Part shown: in pieces, positions 16,454 to 24,288 of the stretch | Layout of the letters: each line of letters begins with the position of its first letter | How positions within the stretch are numbered: the first letter of the stretch is position 1 | Source of the DNA: an uncultured Alphaproteobacteria bacterium | Lineage (GTDB): Bacteria > Pseudomonadota > Alphaproteobacteria > HIMB59 | Reading direction: 5' to 3' | NCBI GenBank assembly: GCA_902599045.1 | Contig: CACKEA010000001.1 | Coordinates: 1-64,000 of the forward strand | Length of the DNA: 64,000 bases | Notes under the pieces: model-generated | Told to the model about the DNA's origin: nothing | The model's database searches: none | The model's input: only the letters and a program-made list of their open reading frames with translations | Translations under genes and position numbers: made by a program

Positions 16454-17626
16454 CTAAGCAAGGGATTTAAAATCAGAGACTAAATCTAAACTCTCCCATG
16501 AAAAAGCACCAGTAGAGCTATCATGAGTTCTGCCAAAGTGACCATAAGCTGATGTTTGTTCGTAAATCGGTTTATTTAACTGCAGTTTCTCTCTAATTCC
16601 TCTTGGCGATAAGTTCATAATCTCAGGTATTGCTGCCTCAATTTTGGCTTCATCTATTTTATTTGTGCCTTGCGTGTTAACATAAATTGACAAAGGCTTA
16701 GCCACTCCGATTGCGTATGACAATTGAATTGTGCATTGATCACATAAACCTGCGGCAACAATATTTTTTGCAAGGTATCTAGATGCATATGCAGCAGAGC
16801 GATCAACCTTTGTTGGGTCTTTTCCAGAAAAAGCCCCTCCACCGTGTGGTGCCGCACCACCATATGTATCAACAATGATTTTTCTCCCAGTAAGGCCTGT
16901 ATCTCCATCTGGTCCACCTATTACAAAGTTACCAGTCGGATTTACGTAATATTCACTATCATCAAAATTTTTTAGAAGCTCTTCAGGTATTGATTGTTTT
17001 AAAGCTGGATTTACAATTTCTTTGACATCACTAGGAGAAAGTCCATCAGCGTGTTGAGTTGATATCACAACTGATGTTACAGCATTAGGTTTACCATCAA
17101 CATATTTAAGAGTTACTTGACTCTTAGAGTCAGGCTCCAATCCCTTCATGCTGCCATCTTTTCTTCCCTTAGCCATTAGCTCTAAAATTTTGTGAGAATA
17201 GTAAATCGGGGCAGGCATTAACTCTGGTGTTTCTGTACAAGCATACCCGAACATTATTCCCTGATCACCAGCGCCTTCATCTTTGTCAGATGATGAGTCT
17301 ACACCCATTGCAATATCTGCTGATTGTCCATGAAGTAGATACTGAACATCTGCGGTTTGCCAATGAAATCCGTCTTGTTCATAACCTATATCTTTAATGC
17401 AATTTCTAACTTTCGAGATTATTTCATCTTTGTCTTCTTGAACTGGGCCTCGAATTTCACCTGATAAAACAACCTTATTGGTCGTAGTGAGTGTTTCGCA
17501 AGCTACTCTTGCATATGGATCTTTTGCAATAAAATGGTCAACTACTGCATCTGAAATCCGATCAGAGACTTTATCTGGGTGACCCTCAGATACTGACTCG
17601 GATGTAAAAATAAAATCTTTTCTCAT
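16454..17626 (-). CDS. metK: S-adenosylmethionine synthetase
   Basis: Makes SAM from methionine and ATP. 390 residues with the family stretches [20 protein letters not shown] at the N-terminus, [12 protein letters not shown] near 118 and [19 protein letters not shown] near 265. It lies two bases downstream of ahcY, so the two SAM-cycle genes are translated from one message. In many alphaproteobacteria metK lies between lnt and trmB; in this genome lnt and trmB overlap, so metK has moved here. Confidence 0.97.
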   Translation of the reverse strand: MRKDFIFTSESVSEGHPDKVSDRISDAVVDHFIAKDPYARVACETLTTTNKVVLSGEIRGPVQEDKDEIISKVRNCIKDIGYEQDGFHWQTADVQYLLHGQSADIAMGVDSSSDKDEGAGDQGIMFGYACTETPELMPAPIYYSHKILELMAKGRKDGSMKGLEPDSKSQVTLKYVDGKPNAVTSVVISTQHADGLSPSDVKEIVNPALKQSIPEELLKNFDDSEYYVNPTGNFVIGGPDGDTGLTGRKIIVDTYGGAAPHGGGAFSGKDPTKVDRSAAYASRYLAKNIVAAGLCDQCTIQLSYAIGVAKPLSIYVNTQGTNKIDEAKIEAAIPEIMNLSPRGIREKLQLNKPIYEQTSAYGHFGRTHDSSTGAFSWESLDLVSDFKSLA

Positions 17627-17628
17627 GG

Positions 17629-18909
17629 CTAATATCTATATGTATCTTTCTTAAATGGTCCTTGATTTTCGATACCCAAATAATCACTTTGATCTTTTGA
17701 CATTTGGGTCAATTTTGCTCCAACTTTTTCTAAATGAAACATAGCAACCATTTCGTCTAATTTTTTGGGGAGAACATAAACTTTATTTTCATAGTTTTTG
17801 TAGTTTTCCCATAACTCTATTTGAGCTAAAACCTGATTAGAAAATGATGCGCTCATAACAAAACTTGGGTGTCCAGTTGCATTACCTAGGTTCACTAATC
17901 TTCCTTTTGAAAGAATAATGAGTTTTTTGCCATCCGGGAATGTTACCTGATCAACCTGAGGTTTAATCTCTTCCCATTTGTAGTTTTGTAAATCATCTAT
18001 TTGTATTTCATTGTCAAAGTGACCAATATTACAAACAATGGCACGGTCTTTCATTTCTCTCATATGATCTTGTGTGATAATATCTTTGTTACCTGTTGCA
18101 GTTACGAATATATCGGCATACTTACAAGCATCATCCATAGTGACGACTTCATACCCCTCCATTGCAGCCTGTAGGGCACAAATAGGATCAACCTCAGTTA
18201 CTTGAACTCTAGCACCGGCTCCTCTTAGAGATGCTGCGCTACCTTTTCCAACATCTCCATATCCTGCAACGACTGCAACCTTACCAGCCATCATAACATC
18301 TGTTCCTCTTCGGATACCATCAACCAAACTCTCCTTACAACCATATAAATTATCAAATTTACTTTTTGTGACAGAGTCATTAACGTTTATAGCAGGTACT
18401 TGGAGAGTTCCTTTAGATGCCATTTGTTCTAAACGAAGAACACCAGTTGTAGTTTCTTCTGAAAGTCCTTTAACATTTTTAAGAAGTTCGGGATATTTCT
18501 CATGCATGCGAAGAGTCAGATCTCCCCCATCATCAAGAATCATATTTGGTTCCCATCCTTCAGCTTCAATAGTTTGGTCTATGCACCACCAAAACTCTTC
18601 CTCATTCATTCCCTTCCAAGCAAATACAGGAGTACCACTTTGAGCTACTGCTGCAGCTGCGTGATCTTGGGTTGAATAAATATTACACGAGCTCCATCGA
18701 CACTTAGCTCCAAGTTCGACGAGTGTTTCAATTAAAACTGCTGTTTGTATGGTCATGTGAAGACATCCCATAATATTTGCCCCAGCTAATGGCTTTGATT
18801 TACCATATTGTTCTCTTATGGCCATTAATCCTGGCATTTCAGTTTCTGCAATTTCGATTTCTTGTCTTCCGAAACCATGTTCAGAAATATCTTTTACTTT
18901 GTAATCCAC
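17629..18909 (-). CDS. ahcY: Adenosylhomocysteinase (S-adenosylhomocysteine hydrolase)
   Basis: NAD-dependent tetrameric enzyme that splits S-adenosylhomocysteine into adenosine and homocysteine, keeping methylation running. 426 residues. [11 protein letters not shown] and [19 protein letters not shown] at the N-terminus, [14 protein letters not shown] (NAD loop, near 210) and the C-terminal KKDTYRY are all diagnostic. Start is GTG with AGGAGG five bases upstream; an ATG overlapping it by one base (ATGTGG) is out of frame. Forms an operon with metK downstream and probably adenosine kinase upstream. Confidence 0.97.
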   Translation of the reverse strand: MDYKVKDISEHGFGRQEIEIAETEMPGLMAIREQYGKSKPLAGANIMGCLHMTIQTAVLIETLVELGAKCRWSSCNIYSTQDHAAAAVAQSGTPVFAWKGMNEEEFWWCIDQTIEAEGWEPNMILDDGGDLTLRMHEKYPELLKNVKGLSEETTTGVLRLEQMASKGTLQVPAINVNDSVTKSKFDNLYGCKESLVDGIRRGTDVMMAGKVAVVAGYGDVGKGSAASLRGAGARVQVTEVDPICALQAAMEGYEVVTMDDACKYADIFVTATGNKDIITQDHMREMKDRAIVCNIGHFDNEIQIDDLQNYKWEEIKPQVDQVTFPDGKKLIILSKGRLVNLGNATGHPSFVMSASFSNQVLAQIELWENYKNYENKVYVLPKKLDEMVAMFHLEKVGAKLTQMSKDQSDYLGIENQGPFKKDTYRY

Positions 18910-18964
18910 ATAACCCTCCTTTTAGATAGACTATTTAAAATAAAATATGATTTATTTAGTGTTA

Positions 18965-19915
18965 TCAAGCTCTTTTTATCCTTGGTCCTAACTGCTGAAT
19001 GACTTCAACAGCCCTTGTGTTTCCGTTAATCAAAGCTTCATCGACAGACTTTCCTGACAAATAGAAATCTAAAAAACCTGCAGCAAAATTATCTCCTGCA
19101 CCTGTAGTATCAATTACATTTTCTATTTTTTTAGAGGGTTGATGACTCACATCATCATTATAAAAAAAATAAGCTCCCTCGGCTCCTGAAGTCATGACAA
19201 TTTTTTTTCCGTAATCGTTAAAAAATGAACTCACATCTGCCATAGTTTCAGATTGTGAAAACATTTTAGCCTCATCGAAGTTACAAAAGACCAAATTTAC
19301 ATTCTCTTTTATAAAATTGTTTAATTCATCTCTATGTCGATCAACACAAAAAGGATCTGAAAGAGATAATGAAATTTCTGTATTTTTAGATTTGGCTATA
19401 TCTCCAAATTTTTTTAAAGTTTTTTTTGTTAATTCATGATCCCAAAGATATGACTCCATATACATGTGGTCAATATTGTCGAGAATATTTTCGCTAACCT
19501 CATCAGGTTGCAACTGAGATCCAATACCAATGTGTGTTGCCATAGTTCTTTCACCATCAGGTGATACTAATATGTTACAACATCCGGTAGGTAAGTCACT
19601 TTTTCTTGAAACTCCTTTGAATGAGATATTTGCTTTTTCCAAATCTTGTATAAATGCATTTCCATATTCATCATCGCTCACCTTTCCATAAAAACTAGCC
19701 TCATGGGAACCAAAATTTAGTTCATGAACTGTATTGCAGACAGATCCACCTGAGGTGATTAAAGGATTGGTAAAATTTGATCTTATGTTTTGGATTTGAG
19801 ACTCTTCGATTAAAGTCATAGAGCCCTTAGACAAATTTAAGTCACTGATTATATTGTCTTCCACCTGGCAAATGACATCAACCAAAGCGGTTCCTACTCC
19901 AAGAATTTTTTTCAC
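18965..19915 (-). CDS. Adenosine kinase-like PfkB-family sugar/nucleoside kinase
   Basis: Ribokinase-fold kinase, 316 residues. N-terminal GVGTALVDVICQVED and the catalytic VIDTTGAGDNFAAGFL near 253 place it in the PfkB family; the GSMTLIEESQ stretch and TSGGSVCNTV (substrate-lid region) resemble bacterial adenosine kinases. It lies 55 bases upstream of ahcY on the same strand, so it most likely removes the adenosine released by AhcY. Start is GTG with no strong Shine-Dalgarno sequence. Another nucleoside or sugar substrate cannot be excluded. Confidence 0.75.
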   Translation of the reverse strand: MKKILGVGTALVDVICQVEDNIISDLNLSKGSMTLIEESQIQNIRSNFTNPLITSGGSVCNTVHELNFGSHEASFYGKVSDDEYGNAFIQDLEKANISFKGVSRKSDLPTGCCNILVSPDGERTMATHIGIGSQLQPDEVSENILDNIDHMYMESYLWDHELTKKTLKKFGDIAKSKNTEISLSLSDPFCVDRHRDELNNFIKENVNLVFCNFDEAKMFSQSETMADVSSFFNDYGKKIVMTSGAEGAYFFYNDDVSHQPSKKIENVIDTTGAGDNFAAGFLDFYLSGKSVDEALINGNTRAVEVIQQLGPRIKRA

Positions 19916-20191
19916 TAGATGAAATTAAGGAATTTTGCTTTGAGGTCTATTAAAAAATGCCTATTTTGCTATGAAAGTTGTACATAAAACTTTTAATTTA
20001 AAGTTAAATAAATGCTCGAATCAATTATTTAAAAAGTGGCTAAACTACTTAAGGATTAGATCTTCTTTTAACATATTCGTATGCCAAGAAAACTTTTATA
20101 AAAACCTGTGAATATTTCTGATTTAATTGTTAATTGAATCTCCAATTTCTAATTGAATTTATTAGGTTTTCAGAATTAAATACAAAATGAT

Positions 20192-20221
20192 TTGACTATG
20201 ATTATCTATAAATTGTATAGT
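20192..20221 (+). promoter_or_regulatory. Predicted sigma-70 promoter of nrdA
   Basis: TTGACT and TATAGT separated by 18 bases, about 65-95 bases before the nrdA ATG. The -10 element overlaps the first NrdR-like box, as expected for a repressed promoter. Confidence 0.55.
20203..20218 (+). promoter_or_regulatory. Weak NrdR-like box 1
   Basis: TATCTATAAATTGTAT matches the core of the NrdR box (ACACWATATNTWGTGT as I recall it) at 10 of 15 informative positions. It lies exactly 32 bases, about three helical turns, upstream of the strong box, matching the paired arrangement NrdR usually binds. Confidence 0.4.
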
Positions 20222-20234
20222 CACTAGGCAATAA

Positions 20235-20250
20235 ACACTACATCTAGTGC
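20235..20250 (+). promoter_or_regulatory. NrdR-like box 2
   Basis: ACACTACATCTAGTGC fits the NrdR palindrome with two mismatches (13 of 15 informative positions). It lies just downstream of the predicted -10 element. NrdR represses ribonucleotide reductase genes when dATP is high; nrdR itself is not in the window. Confidence 0.65.
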
Positions 20251-20269
20251 TTATACGCATTTATACACG
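20251..20269 (+). promoter_or_regulatory. Two tandem DnaA-box-like nonamers in the nrdA leader
   Basis: TTATACGCA and TTATACACG lie 10 bases apart; each differs from TTATNCACA at one position. In E. coli DnaA also controls nrdAB. They lie inside the predicted leader, close to the start codon; the function is speculative. Confidence 0.35.
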
Positions 20270-20286
20270 TAAACTTGGTAGGTAGA

Positions 20287-23025
20287 ATGGAAACAAATAA
20301 CGCAGAATCATTAGAAATTTCAACAAAAAACACCGTAATCAATAAGCAAAATGAAGAAATAAACTTATTAAGTTTGAGTGTTGTTAGACGAGACGGTTCC
20401 ATTACACCCTTTAAGTCAGATAAAATCGCTAATGCAATTAGAAAAGCTTTTTTAGCACAAACCGACCTTCGAGACAGTAAGCAAATTGATAAAAGTGTTT
20501 CTGATCTTACTGAAACTGTAACAGCAGCTCTAACAAGACGTATTGCTAACGGTGATATGATTCATATTGAAGATATCCAAGATCAAGTTGAATTAGCATT
20601 AATGAGAGGCGAGTATCACAAAGTTGCCCGTGCTTATGTTCTTTATAGAGAGCAAAGAGCTAACCAACGTTATAAAACTGCTCAACTTAATGAACAAATA
20701 GGTGCCAAAGTTTCAACAATGGCAGTTACCAAAAGGGATGGTAACAAAGAAGACATCTCTTTAGAAAAAATTACAAACCGTATATCTATTTTATCAAATG
20801 GATTAGAGATTGACTCTATTACGATTGCACAAAAAGCTATCCAAGGTTTATACGATGGTATCACAACAAACGAAATTGATACTTACTTAGCTGAGACAGC
20901 TGCTGCTTTGACAGTGGAACATCCTGACTATTCTTATTTGGCTGGAAGAATTAAAGCTAACGCATTACACAAAGAAACACCTGGTTTTATTATTGCAACA
21001 AAAAATCTTTACGAAGATGGTTTGTTACGCGATGAGTATTATGAAAAGGTAAAAGCTAATGCTGAAGAAATAGAAAAAATTATCGATTATGATCGAGATT
21101 ATTATTTTGACTATTTTGCATTAACAACTTTATTTAGAGCTTATCTTCTCCAATCAAATAACAAAACTGCAGAAAGACCTCAAGATTTATGGATGAGAGT
21201 AGCTCTGTGTGTTTCGGGTGATAAGTTTGATTTTTATCAGGTGAAAAAAACATATGACAGTTTATCCCAAGGTTTTTACACACATGCAACGCCTACTCTT
21301 TTCAATAGTGGATTGAAAATGCAACAGTTATCATCTTGCTTTTTAATTGGAATGGAAGACGATTCTATTGAAGGGATTTTTAATACAGTGAAAGACTGTG
21401 CTTTGATTTCCAAAACAGCAGGTGGTATTGGACTTCACGCCCATAACATTAGGGGTGGTGGAAGTCGTATTAAATCAACAAATGGTAAGTCGAATGGATT
21501 AATTCCATTTCTTAAAATTTTTAATGAAACCGCAAGATCTGTTGACCAAGGTGGTGGCAAGAGAAAGGGCTCTTTTGCAGTCTATTTAGAGCCATGGCAT
21601 GCTGATATTGAGTCATTTTTAGAACTTAGAAAAAACACAGGTGCTGAAGAATTCAGAGCTAGAGATTTGTTTTATGCTCTTTGGATACCAGATTTATTTA
21701 TGGAAAGAGTTGAAGAGGATGCAGATTGGACATTAATGAGTGAACATGAGTGTCCTGGATTATCTGACAACTATGGGAAAGAATTTGTAGAACTATACAC
21801 CAAATACGAAAATGAAATGCCTGATCTTAAAAGAATTAAGGCAAGAGCCTTGATGTCAAAGATCATTGAAGCACAAATTGAAACTGGTCAGCCGTATATG
21901 CTTTACAAAGATGCTGTAAATAAAAAATCTAACCAAAAGAATATTGGGGTAATTAAATCATCTAATCTGTGTGCTGAAATAGTTGAATACTCTGAAAAAG
22001 ATGAGACAGCTGTTTGTAACTTAGCATCAATTGCATTACCAAAGTTTGTTACAGATGAAAGTAAATTTGATTACCAAAACTTATACCAAGTCGCAAAACT
22101 AGCTACAAAAAACTTAGATCAGGTTATAGATATAAACTTTTACCCTACAGATAAGACAGAGAACTCAAATAGTCGTCATCGACCTATTGGCCTTGGCATA
22201 CAAGGTCTGGCTGATGTTTATTTCAAAATGAATATTGCATATGACTCTGTTCAAGCACAAATTATTAATAAGCAAATATTTGAAACAGTCTACTTTGGTG
22301 CCTTAGAAGCATCAATGGAGCTTGCTGCTGACAAAGGCCCCTATTCTACTTTCAAGGGTTCTCCTCTTTCTGAAGGGCAATTTCAATTCGATCTGTGGGG
22401 CGCTAAACCATCAAGTATGTGGGACTGGAAAGGCCTAATGGAGAAGATTCAAAAACACGGGGTACGTAATTCCCTGACCACAGCATGTATGCCGACAGCT
22501 TCAACTGGTATCATCTTGGGGAATACAGAAACCTTTCAAGTGCAAACATCAAATATTTATAAAAGACAAACTCTCTCTGGAGAATTCTTATTAGTAAATC
22601 GTCACCTTGTAAAAGAATTGATGAAGAGGAACCTTTGGAGTAAGGAATTACGCGATCAAATTATATTAGAAAATGGCTCTGTTCAGAATATTGAGGGATT
22701 CCCTGAAGACCTTAAAGATGTTTACAAGACTGTTTGGGAAACATCTCAAAAAACAGTCATTGATATGGCAGCGGACAGAGCACCATTTATCGATCAAACT
22801 CAATCCATGAACTTATGGTTGGCAACCCCTACTTTTGGAAAAGTGAACTCTATGCATATGTATGCATGGAAAAAAGGCTTAAAAACAGGCATGTATTACC
22901 TGAGAAGCCGATCAGCTGTAGACGCAGTTAAAGTAACCGTGTCCTCTGAAAAAAAAGCAAAAGAGTCTTATGTTAAAGAGGCGCAATCTAATGAACCAGA
23001 AGATTGCGTAACATGTAGTGCATAA
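20287..23025 (+). CDS. nrdA: Ribonucleoside-diphosphate reductase, class I alpha subunit
   Basis: Catalytic subunit of class I ribonucleotide reductase, reducing NDPs to dNDPs. Two N-terminal ATP-cone regulatory domains are visible: VVRRDGSITPFKSDKI (about 33-130) and VTKRDGNKEDISLEKI (about 148-240). The barrel follows, with QLSSCFLIGM and SSNLCAEIVEY supplying redox cysteines and MPTASTGIILGNTE substrate contacts. The C-terminal tail ends CVTCSA, the cysteine pair re-reduced by glutaredoxin or thioredoxin. The track start is a TTG; I take the ATG at 20287 (912 residues). nrdB and a glutaredoxin gene follow. Two tandem ATP-cones occur in other bacterial NrdA proteins such as that of Pseudomonas. 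Confidence 0.95.
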   Translation: METNNAESLEISTKNTVINKQNEEINLLSLSVVRRDGSITPFKSDKIANAIRKAFLAQTDLRDSKQIDKSVSDLTETVTAALTRRIANGDMIHIEDIQDQVELALMRGEYHKVARAYVLYREQRANQRYKTAQLNEQIGAKVSTMAVTKRDGNKEDISLEKITNRISILSNGLEIDSITIAQKAIQGLYDGITTNEIDTYLAETAAALTVEHPDYSYLAGRIKANALHKETPGFIIATKNLYEDGLLRDEYYEKVKANAEEIEKIIDYDRDYYFDYFALTTLFRAYLLQSNNKTAERPQDLWMRVALCVSGDKFDFYQVKKTYDSLSQGFYTHATPTLFNSGLKMQQLSSCFLIGMEDDSIEGIFNTVKDCALISKTAGGIGLHAHNIRGGGSRIKSTNGKSNGLIPFLKIFNETARSVDQGGGKRKGSFAVYLEPWHADIESFLELRKNTGAEEFRARDLFYALWIPDLFMERVEEDADWTLMSEHECPGLSDNYGKEFVELYTKYENEMPDLKRIKARALMSKIIEAQIETGQPYMLYKDAVNKKSNQKNIGVIKSSNLCAEIVEYSEKDETAVCNLASIALPKFVTDESKFDYQNLYQVAKLATKNLDQVIDINFYPTDKTENSNSRHRPIGLGIQGLADVYFKMNIAYDSVQAQIINKQIFETVYFGALEASMELAADKGPYSTFKGSPLSEGQFQFDLWGAKPSSMWDWKGLMEKIQKHGVRNSLTTACMPTASTGIILGNTETFQVQTSNIYKRQTLSGEFLLVNRHLVKELMKRNLWSKELRDQIILENGSVQNIEGFPEDLKDVYKTVWETSQKTVIDMAADRAPFIDQTQSMNLWLATPTFGKVNSMHMYAWKKGLKTGMYYLRSRSAVDAVKVTVSSEKKAKESYVKEAQSNEPEDCVTCSA

Positions 23026-23058
23026 GATGTTTTATCAATTTATTATAAGGAGCAAGTC

Positions 23059-24048
23059 ATGATATCTAAAGGATGCAAATCAATTTTCCCTATTCAACAC
23101 CAAGAAATTTTCGATCGTTATAAACAGCACGTACAAGCGTTTTGGACACCCGAAGAAGTTTCACTCCAAGATGATTTAAGAGATCTAAAAACACTGGGTG
23201 AGGGAGAAATACACTTTATTAAACATGTGCTTGCATTCTTTGCAAATTCAGAGGCTATGATAAACGAGAACCTAGCTTCAAGATTTTATAATGAAATTTT
23301 AATTCCTGAGTCTCGATTATTTATTACCATGCAGATGCTAAATGAATCCATTCATGCTGAAATGTATGGTTTACAAATAGAAGCCTATGTCGAGGACCCA
23401 TCAGAAAAAGATAAGTTGTTCTCTGCAATTCAAAATGTTCCCTGTATTAATAAAAAAGCACAGTGGGTTTCAAAGTGGCTCAATGGAAATCAAAGTTTAC
23501 TTATGCGATTAATAGCTTTTGGTTTGGTAGAGGGGTTATTTTTTGCAGGATCTTTTTGTGCCATTTATTACTTTAGAAAAAGAGGTCTGCTTCCAGGCCT
23601 AGCACTTTCTAATGATTGGATTGCAAGAGATGAGGGAATGCATTTTAGTTTCTCTGCTTTAATGTTTAAAACATTAAGAGAAAAGTTTAATAAGGGTACA
23701 TTGTCAGATGAAGATATTAAATCAATGGATTTAATACCAGGTGCTGTAACTCAATCAGAGTTTGAAGAAATTGTTAGAGAAGCAGTTGAATTTGAAAAAG
23801 AATTTGTCACTGACGCGCTACCCGTTGATCTTATCGGCATGAACAAAGAGATGATGTGTATGTATATCGAAGCAGTATCAGATCGTATAGCTGATCTTTT
23901 TGGATTTGATAGAGTGTTTAATACAGAAAATCCATTTGACTTTATGAGAGCTCTGGATGTTCAAAATGTGACTAATTTTTTCGAAAAAAGAGTTACTGAA
24001 TATCAGCGTCCAACAGATCGCTCCTTGTCATTTGATGAGTCTTTCTAA
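23059..24048 (+). CDS. nrdB: Ribonucleoside-diphosphate reductase, class I beta subunit
   Basis: Ferritin-like radical subunit, 329 residues. Metal ligands can be placed at E65 (FANSEAM), E96 and H99 (NESIHAEMY), E158 (GLVEGLFF), E192 and H195 (RDEGMH). The radical tyrosine, four residues after the histidine, is Y103. The first ligand is Glu where E. coli and mouse have Asp. The sequence (VNENL-like NENL, KRGLLPGL, NPFDFM, TNFFEKRVTEYQ) resembles eukaryote-type R2 rather than the Rhodobacter type. The C-terminal tail LSFDESF would dock into NrdA. AAGGAG precedes the ATG. Confidence 0.95.
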   Translation: MISKGCKSIFPIQHQEIFDRYKQHVQAFWTPEEVSLQDDLRDLKTLGEGEIHFIKHVLAFFANSEAMINENLASRFYNEILIPESRLFITMQMLNESIHAEMYGLQIEAYVEDPSEKDKLFSAIQNVPCINKKAQWVSKWLNGNQSLLMRLIAFGLVEGLFFAGSFCAIYYFRKRGLLPGLALSNDWIARDEGMHFSFSALMFKTLREKFNKGTLSDEDIKSMDLIPGAVTQSEFEEIVREAVEFEKEFVTDALPVDLIGMNKEMMCMYIEAVSDRIADLFGFDRVFNTENPFDFMRALDVQNVTNFFEKRVTEYQRPTDRSLSFDESF

Positions 24049-24288
24049 GTGCAAGTAAAGATATATAGCAAAGATAATTGTGTTTTTTGTACTATGGCTA
24101 AGTCAGCCTTAGCTACTCATGACCCTGAAATATTAATGTTAAATCAAGATTATAGCAGAGAACAATTCTTCGAAATATTTCCAACTGCTAAGACTTTCCC
24201 ACAGATAATTATCAATGGTGAAAAAATTGGTGGATACCATGAATTAGAAAAATGGATGGCCTTTAATAAACCCGATGATGATTTCTAA
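24049..24288 (+). CDS. Glutaredoxin
   Basis: 79-residue glutaredoxin with redox motif CVFC near residues 11-14 and the glutathione-binding TFPQIIINGEKIGGYHE (TVP-like loop, near 51). GTG start directly abuts the nrdB stop codon, so it is translated with nrdAB and is very likely their electron donor. No Shine-Dalgarno sequence of its own. Its stop overlaps the convergent polA stop by 4 bases. Confidence 0.9.
   Translation: MQVKIYSKDNCVFCTMAKSALATHDPEILMLNQDYSREQFFEIFPTAKTFPQIIINGEKIGGYHELEKWMAFNKPDDDF

Larger units (their letters stand above)
19916..20286. other. Long intergenic region between adenosine kinase and nrdA
   Basis: The only gene-free stretch over 300 bases. It holds the divergent promoters of the two units. 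The half nearest nrdA carries the promoter, NrdR-like boxes and DnaA-box-like repeats listed separately. In the left part (19916-20190) I see AT-rich DNA with small imperfect AATT-containing repeats but no ORF, tRNA or convincing hairpin. Confidence 0.6.

Noticed and set aside
20275-20286. TTG start of nrdA given in the ORF track
   Set aside because: An ATG four codons downstream fits the protein better; the extra residues have no homology value.
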